Assembly (NCBI GenBank): GCA_009843525.1
Contig: VYDH01000016.1
Coordinates: 62,001 to 126,000, forward strand
Length of the DNA stretch: 64,000 nt
Direction of reading: 5' to 3'
DNA from: Acidimicrobiales bacterium
GTDB lineage: Bacteria > Actinomycetota > Acidimicrobiia > Acidimicrobiales > Poriferisodalaceae
Shown: positions 1 through 9,004 of the stretch, in pieces
How the letters are laid out: every line of letters starts with the position of its first letter
Position numbering within the stretch: position 1 is the stretch's first letter
Notes under the pieces: generated by a model
What the model saw: only the letters and a program-made list of their open reading frames with translations
Told to the model about the DNA's origin: nothing
Databases searched by the model: none
Position numbers and translations under genes: made by a program

Positions 1-1
1 C

Positions 2-835
2 ACCCACTTCGTGGCCGGTGCAGGTACAGGTGGCACCGTCGCCGGCGTAGGTCGCTATCTCAAAGAACAGGATCCCGGCATTCAGGTCGTGATCGCTGAC
101 CCGCCGGAGTCGGTGTATGTCGGCGGAGACGGGCGGCCCTACTTGGTGGAAGGCATCGGCGAAGACTTCTGGCCGTCCACCTACGATCCCGGCGTCGTCG
201 ACCGTGGAATTCCCGTGACCGATGCCGAGTCGTTCGCGATGGCACGTCGGGTTGCCCGGCGCGAGGGCCTGCTGATCGGCGGTTCTGGCGGTACGGCTGT
301 GACAGGCGCATTCGCCGTTGCCGCGGAACTCGATGCCGCCGGCCGCTCGGAGGAGTCGTTAGTGGTCACGCTCATTCCGGACTCGGGCCGTGGCTACCTC
401 AGTCGGGTGTTCGACGACGAGTGGATGGCACAGATGGGGTTCCTGCCGCAGGTGCCCGGGCCTGGAACGGTGAGCGGTCTCGTCCACGGCGAGTTCGTGT
501 TCGTACGGCCCGACGACACCGTGGCCGCTGCGCGGCGATGCATGGATCGGGCGGAATTGCGTGCCGTTCCGGTGTGCACGGGCGAGATGCCACTGGCCGC
601 TGCTCAGGTCGTGGGCTCGGTGGCCCAAGAAGGGCTGCTGGCGGTGGAGGGCGGCGCAACGGTGTCTGCGGCGATCGAACCGCCTCTGCCTGCGGTCGGC
701 ATCGGAGAACCAGTCGGTCGAATCGCCGAGCTGCTGGCCCGAGCCGACCTGCTCGCGGGACCCGAGGCGGTCGTGGTCTATGACCAGGGCAGGCCAGTCG
801 CGACGCTGGGCGCGGACGCAATCGGAGGCAGCTGA
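2..835 (+). CDS. Cystathionine beta-synthase-like PLP enzyme with CBS pair (5' partial)
   Basis: The frame is open from the window edge, so the N-terminus and the PLP-binding lysine lie outside; 277 residues are visible. The visible part begins in the fold-type II PLP domain (glycine-rich GAGTGGTVAGVG, later IGGSGGTAV) and continues after about residue 150 into a pair of CBS-like regulatory segments. That layout matches actinobacterial cystathionine beta-synthase, which condenses homocysteine with serine or acetylserine in the cytoplasm. The stop overlaps the start of the next gene, a cystathionine gamma-synthase/lyase (ATGA), so the two form a transsulfuration operon. A cysteine synthase carrying CBS domains cannot be excluded without the N-terminus. 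Confidence 0.85.
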   Translation, partial: THFVAGAGTGGTVAGVGRYLKEQDPGIQVVIADPPESVYVGGDGRPYLVEGIGEDFWPSTYDPGVVDRGIPVTDAESFAMARRVARREGLLIGGSGGTAVTGAFAVAAELDAAGRSEESLVVTLIPDSGRGYLSRVFDDEWMAQMGFLPQVPGPGTVSGLVHGEFVFVRPDDTVAAARRCMDRAELRAVPVCTGEMPLAAAQVVGSVAQEGLLAVEGGATVSAAIEPPLPAVGIGEPVGRIAELLARADLLAGPEAVVVYDQGRPVATLGADAIGGS

Positions 836-2019
836 TGCTGGGCGGCGATCCGCAGGTGTCGGGCTTCGAGGACCCCGACGAGTTCGGCTTCGAGACGCGG
901 GCGATCCGGGCGGGCCAGCCCCACGACCCCTACACGGGTGCGGTCGTCACGCCGATCTCGCTGGCCACCACCTTCGCCCAGGAAGCCGTCGGCCGGCCCC
1001 GGCACGGCTACGAGTACGGCCGAACGGGAAACCCGACCCGTCACGCCTACCAGGTCTGCGTGGCGTCGCTGGAAGGCGCCCGGCACGGGTTCGCGTTCGC
1101 CAGCGGGCTGGCGGCGTCGGATGCGCTTCTGCGAGTGCTGCGCCCAGGCGACAGTCTGCTGCTCGGAGATGACGCCTACGGAGGAACGTTCCGCCTGATC
1201 GACAAGGTGTTCGGCAACGCGGGCGTGGGGCTCGCTGCGGTCGATCTCACCGCCCCGGACAAAATCCGCGACGCCTGGACGCCGAGCACCCGCATGGTGT
1301 GGCTGGAGACGCCCACCAACCCGCTGCTCACGGTGTTCGACATCGAAGCCATCTGTGCCGTCACGCACGAGCTGGGCGGCATCGTGGTGGTGGACAACAC
1401 GTTCGCCACGCCCTACCTGCAGCAGCCGCTTGCGTTCGGTGCCGACGCCGTCGTGCACTCGGCCACCAAGTACCTCGGCGGTCACAGCGACGTGGTCGGC
1501 GGCTTCGTGGCCACCAACGACGACGAGATGGCCGACCACCTCGTCTATACGCAGAACGCCGTGGGCGCCGTTCCCAGCCCGTTCGATTGCTACTTGACCC
1601 TTCGCGGCATCAAGACGCTCGGCGTGCGAATGGACCGCCACTGTGCAAACGCTCAAGCAGTGGTCGAACTACTGGAGGAGCACCCGGCGGTGCGGTCTGT
1701 GCTGTACCCCGGGCTTGTTGATCATCTCGGGCACGACATCGCCTGCCGCCAGATGAGCGGCTTCGGCGGCATGCTGTCGTTCCGGCTGCACGGCGGGCGA
1801 GCAGCTGCCGAGCAGATCGCGGCGTCGACCAAGGTCTTCACGCTGGCGGAATCGCTGGGCGCAGTCGAATCGCTGATCGAGCATCCCGGAGCGATGACCC
1901 ACGCGTCGGCCGCAGGTTCGGCCCTGGAGGTGCCCGACGACCTTGTCCGGCTGTCGGTAGGGCTCGAAACGGTCTCGGATTTGCTGGACGATCTCGGCGC
2001 CGCCCTCGACGCCGTGTGA
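835..2019 (+). CDS. metB: Cystathionine gamma-synthase / gamma-lyase family PLP enzyme
   Basis: The 394-residue product is a full-length Cys/Met metabolism PLP enzyme. Asp187 in VVVDNTFATP contacts the PLP ring nitrogen and Lys212 in HSATKYLGGHSD is the Schiff-base lysine; YGRTGNPTR is the phosphate and substrate region. The ATG overlaps the preceding cystathionine beta-synthase stop by one base, so translation is probably coupled. Gamma-synthase (forward) and gamma-lyase (reverse transsulfuration) cannot be separated safely by reading; the partnership with a beta-synthase favours lyase activity or bifunctionality. Confidence 0.88.
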   Translation: MLGGDPQVSGFEDPDEFGFETRAIRAGQPHDPYTGAVVTPISLATTFAQEAVGRPRHGYEYGRTGNPTRHAYQVCVASLEGARHGFAFASGLAASDALLRVLRPGDSLLLGDDAYGGTFRLIDKVFGNAGVGLAAVDLTAPDKIRDAWTPSTRMVWLETPTNPLLTVFDIEAICAVTHELGGIVVVDNTFATPYLQQPLAFGADAVVHSATKYLGGHSDVVGGFVATNDDEMADHLVYTQNAVGAVPSPFDCYLTLRGIKTLGVRMDRHCANAQAVVELLEEHPAVRSVLYPGLVDHLGHDIACRQMSGFGGMLSFRLHGGRAAAEQIAASTKVFTLAESLGAVESLIEHPGAMTHASAAGSALEVPDDLVRLSVGLETVSDLLDDLGAALDAV

Positions 2020-2111
2020 AACACGGCTCATAAGCGGCTGGCCTGCAATGATGTGCGGATCAGCCGCCGTATTACCCGCTGGCGCGCCCGCGCGCGACGA
2101 GGAGAGAAGCG

Positions 2112-3308
2112 ATGGAAGGCAACATTGCCTGGATACTGACCTCTGCGGCCCTGGTGCTGTTCATGGTGCCGGGGCTCGCGCTGTTCTACGGCGGCATGGT
2201 GCGCGCCAAGAACGCGCTGAACATGCTCAACATGAACATGTGGTGCCTGGGCATCGTGCCGGTGATCTGGGTGCTGATCGGCTACAGCCTCGCAGCGGGC
2301 GAGAGCGGCCTGCCGATCATCGGCGATTTCTCGCTGATGGGTATGGCAGGCATTCACGATGCCGAGGGACTGGCCACGTTCGCCTTCCTGATGACGTTCG
2401 CGGCCATCACTCCTGCGCTGATCTCGGGCGCCGTCGCCGACCGCATGAAGTTCTCGGCCTGGATGGTGTTCGTACCCGTGTGGTCGCTGCTGGTGTACGC
2501 GCCGGTCGTGTACTGGGTGTACGGCGCTGACGGCTGGATCTTCAACCTGCCTGCCCACGACTTTGCGGGCGGAACTGCGATCCACGTGAATGCCGGCGCT
2601 GCCGCAATGGCGCTCGCATTGGTCGTCGGCCGTCGCTCCGGCTGGCCCGACAACCGGCCGGTTCCCCACAACGTGCCGTTCGTGATGCTGGGTGCGGGCA
2701 TCCTGTGGTTCGGCTGGTTCGGTTTCAACGCCGGTTCGGCCCTTGCGGCCGACGGCGCGGCGGCGCAGGCCTTCGTCAACACCTTCATTGCCGCTGCCGC
2801 TGGCATGGTGGGCTGGGCATTCGCCGAGTACGCACGGCACCAGCGGGTGTCCACCATCGGCATTGCGTCGGGCGTCGTGGCGGCGCTGGTGGCCATCACG
2901 CCGGCGGCGGGCTACGTGGGCTCGATGCACTCGCTGGCGTTCGGCGCGATCGCCGGCGTCGTCTGCTTCTTCGCCATAGAGGCCAAGTTCCGGGTCGGCT
3001 TCGACGACAGCCTCGATGTGGTCGGCATCCACTGGGTCGGCGGCGCCGTCGGCGGCGTGCTGCTCGGCTTCTTCGCCGACGCCTCCGCGGTGCCCGGCGG
3101 CGACTTCATCGACGGCGTGTTCTTCGGCGGCGGCGTGCTGCTGTGGAACCAGGTTCTCTCGATCGCCGTGGTCACTGTGTACTCGTTCGCTGCCACGTGG
3201 ATCATCGCCAGCGTGATCAAGGCGACCATGGGCATCCGGGTCTCGGCCGAGGTCGAGATGGCCGGCATCGATGTGAGCGACCACGGCGAGGCTGCCTACC
3301 AGCTGTAG
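2112..3308 (+). CDS. amt: Ammonium transporter, Amt family
   Basis: This 398-residue integral membrane protein has about eleven hydrophobic segments and the Amt landmarks: FYGGMVRAKN in the first helices, the twin pore histidines His158 (GTAIHVNAG) and His307 (VGIHWVGG), and the LWFGWFGFNAGS helix. It conducts ammonium or ammonia across the cytoplasmic membrane. The start is set by a strong Shine-Dalgarno GAGGAGAG at 2099-2106, five bases before the ATG, in contrast to the leaderless starts common in this window. No PII (glnK) gene follows, although Amt genes are often paired with one. Confidence 0.95.
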   Translation: MEGNIAWILTSAALVLFMVPGLALFYGGMVRAKNALNMLNMNMWCLGIVPVIWVLIGYSLAAGESGLPIIGDFSLMGMAGIHDAEGLATFAFLMTFAAITPALISGAVADRMKFSAWMVFVPVWSLLVYAPVVYWVYGADGWIFNLPAHDFAGGTAIHVNAGAAAMALALVVGRRSGWPDNRPVPHNVPFVMLGAGILWFGWFGFNAGSALAADGAAAQAFVNTFIAAAAGMVGWAFAEYARHQRVSTIGIASGVVAALVAITPAAGYVGSMHSLAFGAIAGVVCFFAIEAKFRVGFDDSLDVVGIHWVGGAVGGVLLGFFADASAVPGGDFIDGVFFGGGVLLWNQVLSIAVVTVYSFAATWIIASVIKATMGIRVSAEVEMAGIDVSDHGEAAYQL

Positions 3309-3344
3309 CGCTCGGGGTGACGGCGGGCCTATTCGTGCCGCCGC

Positions 3345-3350
3345 TAGGTT
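3345..3350 (+). promoter_or_regulatory. -10 element of a leaderless promoter (histidine phosphatase)
   Basis: TAGGTT lies 7 bases before the GTG at 3358 and there is no Shine-Dalgarno sequence. A -10 at this distance places the transcript start at the start codon. Confidence 0.6.
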
Positions 3351-3357
3351 GCCCGCC

Positions 3358-4116
3358 GTGACACAACCCCAAGAGACAGCCGAGGCGGCCGCAGAAGCGG
3401 AGCCCGTCTACGACGACTACGACCTCGCGCCGTCCGATACCGAAGTCCGCCAATTCGAGCAGGAACGGTGGATCCGGCCGCCGGGCGCGACCGAGGTGCT
3501 GCTGGTGCGTCACGGTGCGTCCCAAGCCTTCATCCCCGGCGAGCCGTTTCCCATGCTCGGCGACCAAGGCGATCCGGCGTTGGCCCCGAAAGGGCACGAG
3601 CAGGCTGCGGCGATGGCCAAGCGGCTGGCGCATGAGCCGATCGACGCGCTGTATGTGTCGTCGCTGCGGCGCACCCAGCAGACGTTCGCGCCCCTTGCCG
3701 AACGGTTGGGCATGACCCCGACGATCGAGCACGATCTGCGCGAGGTGGCCCTGGGCGAGTGGGACGGGGGCCGCATCCGCCAGTTCGCTGCCGACAATCA
3801 CCCGCTGTACGAGCGCCTGCACATCGAACGGCGCTGGGATGTCATACCCGGCGCCGAATCGAACGAGCAGCTCATCGGCCGGTGCATGGCGGCGCTCGGG
3901 CGCATCGCTGACGCGCACCCGGATCAGCTCGTGGCGGCATGCGTCCACGGCGGGGTGATCGGCGCTGTGCTGGCGCACATCACCGAGTCCACGCCGTTCT
4001 CCTTCGGCGGCTCCGACAACTGCTCGGTCACCCAAGTGGTGCGGTGCGACGGCGACTGGGTGCTGCGCCGGTTCAACGACTGCTCACACCTCGACGACTT
4101 CCTGCACCACGCCTGA
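3358..4116 (+). CDS. Histidine phosphatase family protein
   Basis: The 252-residue protein carries the phosphoglycerate-mutase-like signature LLVRHGASQ with the phospho-accepting His, the SSLRRTQQT arginine segment, the acid residue in LREVALGEW and the second catalytic His in VHGGVIGAV. Length and motifs fit a cytoplasmic phosphatase of the cobC/gpmB-like branch; the substrate is not evident. GTG 3358 is chosen because a TAGGTT -10 element sits 7 bases upstream; an in-frame TTG at 3349 would overlap that promoter. The N-terminal 35 residues are acidic and look disordered. Confidence 0.85.
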   Translation: MTQPQETAEAAAEAEPVYDDYDLAPSDTEVRQFEQERWIRPPGATEVLLVRHGASQAFIPGEPFPMLGDQGDPALAPKGHEQAAAMAKRLAHEPIDALYVSSLRRTQQTFAPLAERLGMTPTIEHDLREVALGEWDGGRIRQFAADNHPLYERLHIERRWDVIPGAESNEQLIGRCMAALGRIADAHPDQLVAACVHGGVIGAVLAHITESTPFSFGGSDNCSVTQVVRCDGDWVLRRFNDCSHLDDFLHHA

Positions 4117-4189
4117 GGATCCTCCAACCTCCTCGAAGTCACCCGATACGCCGCGTCTCAGCGGGTCCGGGGGGTGCCAGCAGAAGCCA

Positions 4190-4195
4190 TAGGGT
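4190..4195 (+). promoter_or_regulatory. -10 element of a leaderless promoter (lipase-like lipoprotein)
   Basis: TAGGGT is 6 bases before ATG 4202, with no ribosome-binding site between them. Confidence 0.6.
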
Positions 4196-4201
4196 TCGAG
4201 G

Positions 4202-6001
4202 ATGAACCGCCTTCTCGTGCCGCTTGTGGCGCTTGCGTTCGTTGCTGCCGCTTGCAGCGAGGCCGAACCGGATTCGCCCCCGGCCACCGCTGCCGCCGAA
4301 GCTGCAACCCCGACGACTGCCCAAACGCCCGCGCCCACTACGACGGCGCCCGCCGCCACCACCGAGGCACCGGCGACCACCGAAGCACCGGCTGCGACGA
4401 CGACCGAGGCGCCTCCTGCCGAACCGGCTGCGGGCGACTTGGTGAAGGCCGAGCCGGTCGACGCCGGCGATCTCGACGGCTGGCGCATCACGTATCTCTC
4501 GACCGGTGTCGGGGGCGATCTGGTCGAGGTGAGCGGGCTGGTCTTCGCGCCGCCTGGCGTGCCCGCCGATACTCCGATCGTCTCGTGGGCTCACGGCACC
4601 ACCGGCGTGGCTGATATCTGCGCGCCGTCGGCGACGCATCCGGTCGGCTCAGAGTTCCCGATGGCGATCGCCGCCGCGGGCCACATCGTTGCGGCCACCG
4701 ACTACGAGGGCTTGGGCACGCCCGGCGTCCACCCGTACCTGGTGGGCGAAAGCGAGGGTCGCAGCAGTCTCGACATCGTGCGAGCCGTGCGCCAGATGGA
4801 TATGGGCGCCAGCGAGCGCTACGTCGTGTGGGGCCTGTCCCAGGGCGGCCACGCCGCGCTGTGGGCCGGGCAGCTGGCCGCGTCGTACGCGCCCGAGCTG
4901 GACTTGGCCGGGATCGTCGCAGCCGCTCCTGCAACCGACATCAACCGGCTGATGGAGACCATCGGCACGACGGCGCAGGGCTTCGCTGTCATGGCGGCGT
5001 ATGCCATGGCGGCCAACGATGACCACCTCGATCTCGAGGACTACTTCTCGGCCGAGGCCATCGGCCGGATGGGAGTTGTGGAGGAGGCCTGCCTCGGCGC
5101 GGTCTTCGAGGCGTTCTTCGATCTCGACGACGCTGCCATGCGCAACCCCAGCGGCTGGGACGGCATCGCGCCGGTCGGCCGGCTGGCCGAGGTGCTCGCC
5201 GCCAATCAAGCCGGCGGGTCGCCCATCGCCGATGCTCCGGTGCTGTTCGTGCAGGGTTGGGCCGATGCCGTCGTCCCGGCCGAGCTGGTCCGCGACCTGC
5301 ACGGCGTGTACTGCGCGGGCGGCACCGAGGTGACGCTCGAGGTGTATCCCAACGGCGGACACGTCGACACCTCGATCACGTCCATGGAGGCAACGCTCAG
5401 CTGGGTGGCCGACCGGCTCGACGGCGTTGCCGAGCCGCATGGCTGCGACTACGTCGACCCTGATCTCGCTGCGATCGAGGCGGCTGCGCAGACCCCGGCT
5501 GCCGTCGAGGGCACGCTGCTCGAGGGCTCGGCGCCGGAGGGCCTCGACAACCTGTTCAGCGAGACCACCACGCCGCTCGCGGAGACCTGCCCGGGCACCG
5601 TGGCCTTCGGCGGTGCCGAACCGGTTGCGTTCTCGGGCGCTGTCTGGGTGCAAGACCCCACGACAGGACCGTTCCTGGACGTCTGGGTTGCCCGCTTCGA
5701 ATCGCCCGAGGTTGCATCGGGGGCCATCCAGAGCCTCGGTGCCGAACTGATCGCCTGCGGGGAGTTCACCGATCCCGCCACGACGGCGCTGGGTTCGTTC
5801 AGCCCGGGAGCAGATCCGGAACTGGGCGACGAGTCATTCGGCGTCGACTACACGGGCGTCGTCGCCGGCTTCCCCGTCAACCGCTACGGCGCCGTGGTGC
5901 GGATCGGCGACACGCTCTATTCCTCTGCTCTCGCCGCCCTGTTCACCGGGCCCGACCTCGCCGCGGTGATGCACGCGCTCAACGCCATCCTCGGTCTCTG
6001 A
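4202..6001 (+). CDS. Secreted lipase-like alpha/beta-hydrolase lipoprotein with extra C-terminal module
   Basis: The 599-residue product begins with a lipoprotein-type signal ending at Cys18, followed by a Thr/Ala/Pro-rich linker to about residue 78, so it is probably anchored outside the membrane. The hydrolase domain (about 80-430) resembles the secretory lipase family: SWAHGTTG near 128-135, nucleophile elbow GLSQGGHA with Ser213, an acid in WADAVVP and a His in NGGHVDT. Residues from about 435 onward form a separate module (EGTLLEGSAPEG to the end) that is clearly homologous to the lipoprotein encoded at 8211-8975. The substrate is unknown; ester or lipid hydrolysis is likely. Confidence 0.82.
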   Translation: MNRLLVPLVALAFVAAACSEAEPDSPPATAAAEAATPTTAQTPAPTTTAPAATTEAPATTEAPAATTTEAPPAEPAAGDLVKAEPVDAGDLDGWRITYLSTGVGGDLVEVSGLVFAPPGVPADTPIVSWAHGTTGVADICAPSATHPVGSEFPMAIAAAGHIVAATDYEGLGTPGVHPYLVGESEGRSSLDIVRAVRQMDMGASERYVVWGLSQGGHAALWAGQLAASYAPELDLAGIVAAAPATDINRLMETIGTTAQGFAVMAAYAMAANDDHLDLEDYFSAEAIGRMGVVEEACLGAVFEAFFDLDDAAMRNPSGWDGIAPVGRLAEVLAANQAGGSPIADAPVLFVQGWADAVVPAELVRDLHGVYCAGGTEVTLEVYPNGGHVDTSITSMEATLSWVADRLDGVAEPHGCDYVDPDLAAIEAAAQTPAAVEGTLLEGSAPEGLDNLFSETTTPLAETCPGTVAFGGAEPVAFSGAVWVQDPTTGPFLDVWVARFESPEVASGAIQSLGAELIACGEFTDPATTALGSFSPGADPELGDESFGVDYTGVVAGFPVNRYGAVVRIGDTLYSSALAALFTGPDLAAVMHALNAILGL

Positions 6002-6015
6002 GGGACGCGCAGCGC

Positions 6016-7311
6016 TCAGCCGTCTGCGAGGAAGGCACCGAGCGCGGCCGTGAGCATGGCGGGGTCATCGCTGCCGCCGAGTTCACGGGCCGAGTGCATC
6101 GACAGCATCGGCGAGCCCACATCGACGACGCTCATGCCCAGCCGGGACGCGGTGATCGGCCCGATGGTCGATCCGCATGCCAGGTTGCCCCGGTGGGAAT
6201 AGATCTGGTGGGGCACACCCGCCGCGCCGCACGCCGCTACGAAGCGGGCGTGGGTGCGTGCATCGGTGGCGTAGCGCACGTTGACGTTGGTCTTGACGAC
6301 CGGGCCGCCGTTGAGCAACGGCAGGTGCTGGGGCTCGTGGCGTTCGGGATAGTTCGGATGCACCGCATGGGCCCCGTCGGCTGAGACGCACAGCGAACGG
6401 GCCACCGCCCGCAGGTACTGATCGCGGCTGGCGCCCAGCGCTGCCGCGATGCGCTCAAGTGCATCGGCCAGGATCGGGCTGCCGGCACCGGTGGCGGAGT
6501 CGCTGCCGATCTCCTCATGGTCGAACAGCACGACGACCGCTGCTGTGTCGTCGGGAAGCGAACTCAGGCGGGCCAGCGCTTCGACGGCCGCATGGCACGA
6601 TGCGAGATTGTCGATGCGACTGGCGGCGTACATCTCCCCGTAGCGTCCCAGCCGTGCCGGCGGTGTGAGGTCATGCGCCATGACATCCCACGCCAGCACG
6701 GCGTCGGGCTCGACCTTGAGCTCGTCTGCCAGAAACTCGCGGAACCCCGCAGCGCTCGGCTCGCCGAGCCCCCACACCGGGATCATGTGCTGCTGGCGGT
6801 CGAGCTTGAGTCCGTCGTTCACGTCTCGATCCAGGTGAATCGCGAGCTGCGGGACGCGCAGCAGCGCCCGATCGCAGCGCCACAGCACCGTTCGGGACCT
6901 AGCCGCTCGGCCGTCGCCGTCCCCGCTGCGCACCTCCACGCGTCCCGACAGGCCAAGGTCGCGGTCGAGCCATGAGTTCAGCAGCACGCCGCCGTACACC
7001 TCCACGCCGAGCTGCCGGTAGCCCAGCGTGCCGCTGTCGGGCTGGGGACGGACACGCAGGTTGGGGCTGTCGGTGTGCGCGCCGATCACACTGAAACGCA
7101 ACCGCTCAGGGTCTACCGCAGCGCCAGCGCGCACAGCCACCACGGTGCCGCCGTCGCGCACCGCGAAACCCTGCACAACGTCGAGTTCACTCCATGACTC
7201 GCTGCGGCCGGTCTCGACAAAGCCGGCCGCCGCCAGCCGGTCGACCGCCGCCGCAGCCGCATGAAACGGCGACGGCGATGCCTCGATGAACTCGAACAGC
7301 GAGTCGAGCAT
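6016..7311 (-). CDS. apeB: M18 family metallo-aminopeptidase
   Basis: The 431-residue enzyme has the M18 metal-site motifs: GAHTDSPNLRVRPQP (first zinc His), DHEEIGS (catalytic and metal Glu), and HSARELGG near the C-terminus. Members are cytoplasmic dinuclear zinc aminopeptidases that act on acidic or neutral N-terminal residues. ATG 7311 is chosen because it gives the normal family N-terminus (MLDSLFEFIEASPSPFHA) and lies 7 bases after the stop of the upstream LLM oxidoreductase; longer in-frame starts would intrude into that gene. The two genes form a minus-strand pair. The gene converges with the lipase gene, leaving 14 bases between stops. Confidence 0.92.
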   Translation of the reverse strand: MLDSLFEFIEASPSPFHAAAAAVDRLAAAGFVETGRSESWSELDVVQGFAVRDGGTVVAVRAGAAVDPERLRFSVIGAHTDSPNLRVRPQPDSGTLGYRQLGVEVYGGVLLNSWLDRDLGLSGRVEVRSGDGDGRAARSRTVLWRCDRALLRVPQLAIHLDRDVNDGLKLDRQQHMIPVWGLGEPSAAGFREFLADELKVEPDAVLAWDVMAHDLTPPARLGRYGEMYAASRIDNLASCHAAVEALARLSSLPDDTAAVVVLFDHEEIGSDSATGAGSPILADALERIAAALGASRDQYLRAVARSLCVSADGAHAVHPNYPERHEPQHLPLLNGGPVVKTNVNVRYATDARTHARFVAACGAAGVPHQIYSHRGNLACGSTIGPITASRLGMSVVDVGSPMLSMHSARELGGSDDPAMLTAALGAFLADG

Positions 7312-7318
7312 CAGGTCA

Positions 7319-8167
7319 TCACGCGTCGGCGTACGCGGTGATGATGTCCCGGCTGAATTCATCGAACCTGGAACGCGACATCGGATTGGTGATGAGCCGG
7401 GTGATGCCGATCGCTGCGTACTTCTCTACCCATTCAGGAGTGGCCGCGCCGATTGTGGTGAAGTCGAGCTTGTCGGGATCCCGTCCCGCCTTCTCCGCGC
7501 AGCGCTTCGCATGGTCGAAGAGCATCGCCATCTCGTCGAGGTCTCCTGAGACGGGGAAGAACCCGTCGCCGTGCTCGCCGGCGCGCCGAGCTGCACGCTT
7601 ACTGTCGCCGCCCACGATGATCGGGATGTGGCCCGACGGCTGGGGGCGGCAGTACACGCGGTCGAAGGAAACGTGCTCGCCGTCGAATGAGCAGACGTCC
7701 TGCTGCCACAGCGCTCGGTAGGCGCCCAGATGCTCATCGGTGATGTCGCCGCGGTCGGCGAACGGCACGCCCAGCGCATCGAATTCCTCCTCCATCCACC
7801 CGGCGCCGATGCCTAGCAGCACGCGGCCGCCCGAGAGGCGGTCGAGCGTGGCCACGGCCTTCGCGGTGACGGCGAAGTTGCGCTGCGGCACGATGAGAAT
7901 CCCGGTGCCCAGCTTGATCTCGGACGTCACCGAGGCAACGAAGGCCATCCACATCAGCGGGTCGGGAATGTCGATGTCGTCCCGCTTGCCGGGCATCTTG
8001 CCGTCTTCCGAGTACGGGTACGGCGTCTGGTAGCCCTCGGGCACCACCACGTGCTCGACCGTCCACAGCGACTCGAAGCCGGCTGCCTCTGCCGCTTGTG
8101 CATATCCAATCGCCGATTCGCCCTCGACGTTGGGGCCCGTGTTGGCGAGCGTCATTCCGAATTTCAC
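7319..8167 (-). CDS. LLM-class (probably F420-dependent) oxidoreductase
   Basis: The 282-residue protein is a luciferase-like monooxygenase-fold enzyme, with TLANTGPNVEGES at the start, TVEHVVVPEGY, GIGAGWMEEEF and IIVGGDSKRAARR. In actinobacteria such proteins usually use cofactor F420 rather than FMN; that is inferred here. The start GTG at 8167 has a Shine-Dalgarno GAGAGG six bases upstream. The frame stays open upstream through the antisense of a low-complexity linker, but that part is not coding. It is probably co-transcribed with the downstream M18 peptidase. The substrate is unknown. Confidence 0.85.
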   Translation of the reverse strand: MKFGMTLANTGPNVEGESAIGYAQAAEAAGFESLWTVEHVVVPEGYQTPYPYSEDGKMPGKRDDIDIPDPLMWMAFVASVTSEIKLGTGILIVPQRNFAVTAKAVATLDRLSGGRVLLGIGAGWMEEEFDALGVPFADRGDITDEHLGAYRALWQQDVCSFDGEHVSFDRVYCRPQPSGHIPIIVGGDSKRAARRAGEHGDGFFPVSGDLDEMAMLFDHAKRCAEKAGRDPDKLDFTTIGAATPEWVEKYAAIGITRLITNPMSRSRFDEFSRDIITAYADA

Positions 8168-8198
8168 GGTGTACCTCTCATCTTGTCGCGGTAGCCCG

Positions 8199-8204
8199 TA
8201 GTCT
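8199..8204 (+). promoter_or_regulatory. -10 element of a leaderless promoter (broken lipoprotein)
   Basis: TAGTCT is 6 bases before ATG 8211. The promoter is intact although the gene is interrupted. Confidence 0.55.
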
Positions 8205-8210
8205 GCCCTT

Positions 8211-8975
8211 ATGCGACGCATCTCTGCTTTGTTCGTGGTGCTTGCCCTGGTTGCTGCTGGGTGCGGCGGCGCTGACGATGATCCGCCTCCGGCGACTGAG
8301 GCGGCTGCGCCGACCACCGTGGCCACTACGGAGGCCCCGCCGCCGCCCACCACCGCGCCTCCGCCTCCCACAACGACATAAGCCCCGCCGCCCACCACTG
8401 CGGCTCCGCCTCCCACAACGACAGAAGCGCCGCCGCCAACGACCGAAGCCTCTGCTGGCACCGCGCTGCCCGGTGCCGTGGAGGGCGCCCTGCTGGAAGG
8501 TGAGACACCTGCCGGTTTCGACACCCTGCAGACCGCCACGAACATCCCGCGCCCCGAGACCTGCCCCGGTACCCCGGCCTACGGCGGCCTGCTGCCGGTG
8601 GCCTACTCCGAAGCTGTCTGGGCGGCCGATCCGCTGACGGGACCGTTCCTCGATCTCTCCATCACCCGATTCGAGTCAGTTGACGTGGCTTCGGAGGCCT
8701 TCAACAACTACAAGGCAGAGATCGTCGCCTGCGGCGAGTTCCCTGAGCCGTCGACCGGCGCCATCGGCGCGTTCACCTACGGCGAGGACCCCGCTCTCGG
8801 CGACGAGTCGTTCGGCACCGACTACACGGCCACCTTCCAGGGGCTGCCCGTCAACCGCTACGGCGTCCTCGTACGCGTCGGCGACTCGATCTACAGCTCG
8901 GGCGCGACCCATGTCTTCGTGGACCCCGACAAAGCCACCGTGCTGGAGGCGTTGAGCACCTTCCTCGGCCAGTAG
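8211..8975 (+). pseudogene. Lipoprotein related to the lipase C-terminal module, broken by an in-frame TAA
   Basis: The reading frame starts with a lipoprotein signal (MRRISALFVVLALVAAGCGG, Cys18), passes through a Pro/Thr-rich linker, hits TAA at 8379-8381 (codon 57), then continues in the same frame to 8975. The part after residue 90 (EGALLEGETPAG onward) aligns with residues 435-599 of the lipase-like protein at 4202-6001: both have CPGT, DP.TGPFLD, FES..VAS, ACGEF, LGDESFG.DYT and PVNRYG. The neighbouring tandem copy of the linker reads GAA where this one has TAA, so a single G-to-T change explains the stop. A restart at GTG 8478 would give a 165-residue protein without a signal peptide. 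Recent pseudogene, strain variant or sequence error are all possible. Confidence 0.75.
8355..8444 (+). repeat. Two tandem 45-bp linker repeats
   Basis: Units 8355-8399 and 8400-8444 share most of their sequence, including CTCCGCCTCCCACAACGACA, and encode Ala/Pro/Thr linker. The first copy holds the TAA stop and the second the GAA at the equivalent codon. Confidence 0.8.
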
Positions 8976-9004
8976 TCGAGAAGCCGACCTGACTCGGCGT
9001 TGAC

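Noticed and set aside
8379-8381. Recoding of the in-frame stop in the lipoprotein gene, by analogy with the two Sec sites
   Set aside because: The codon is TAA, not TGA, lies in a low-complexity linker, and the tandem repeat copy has GAA. Mutation or sequence error is simpler.
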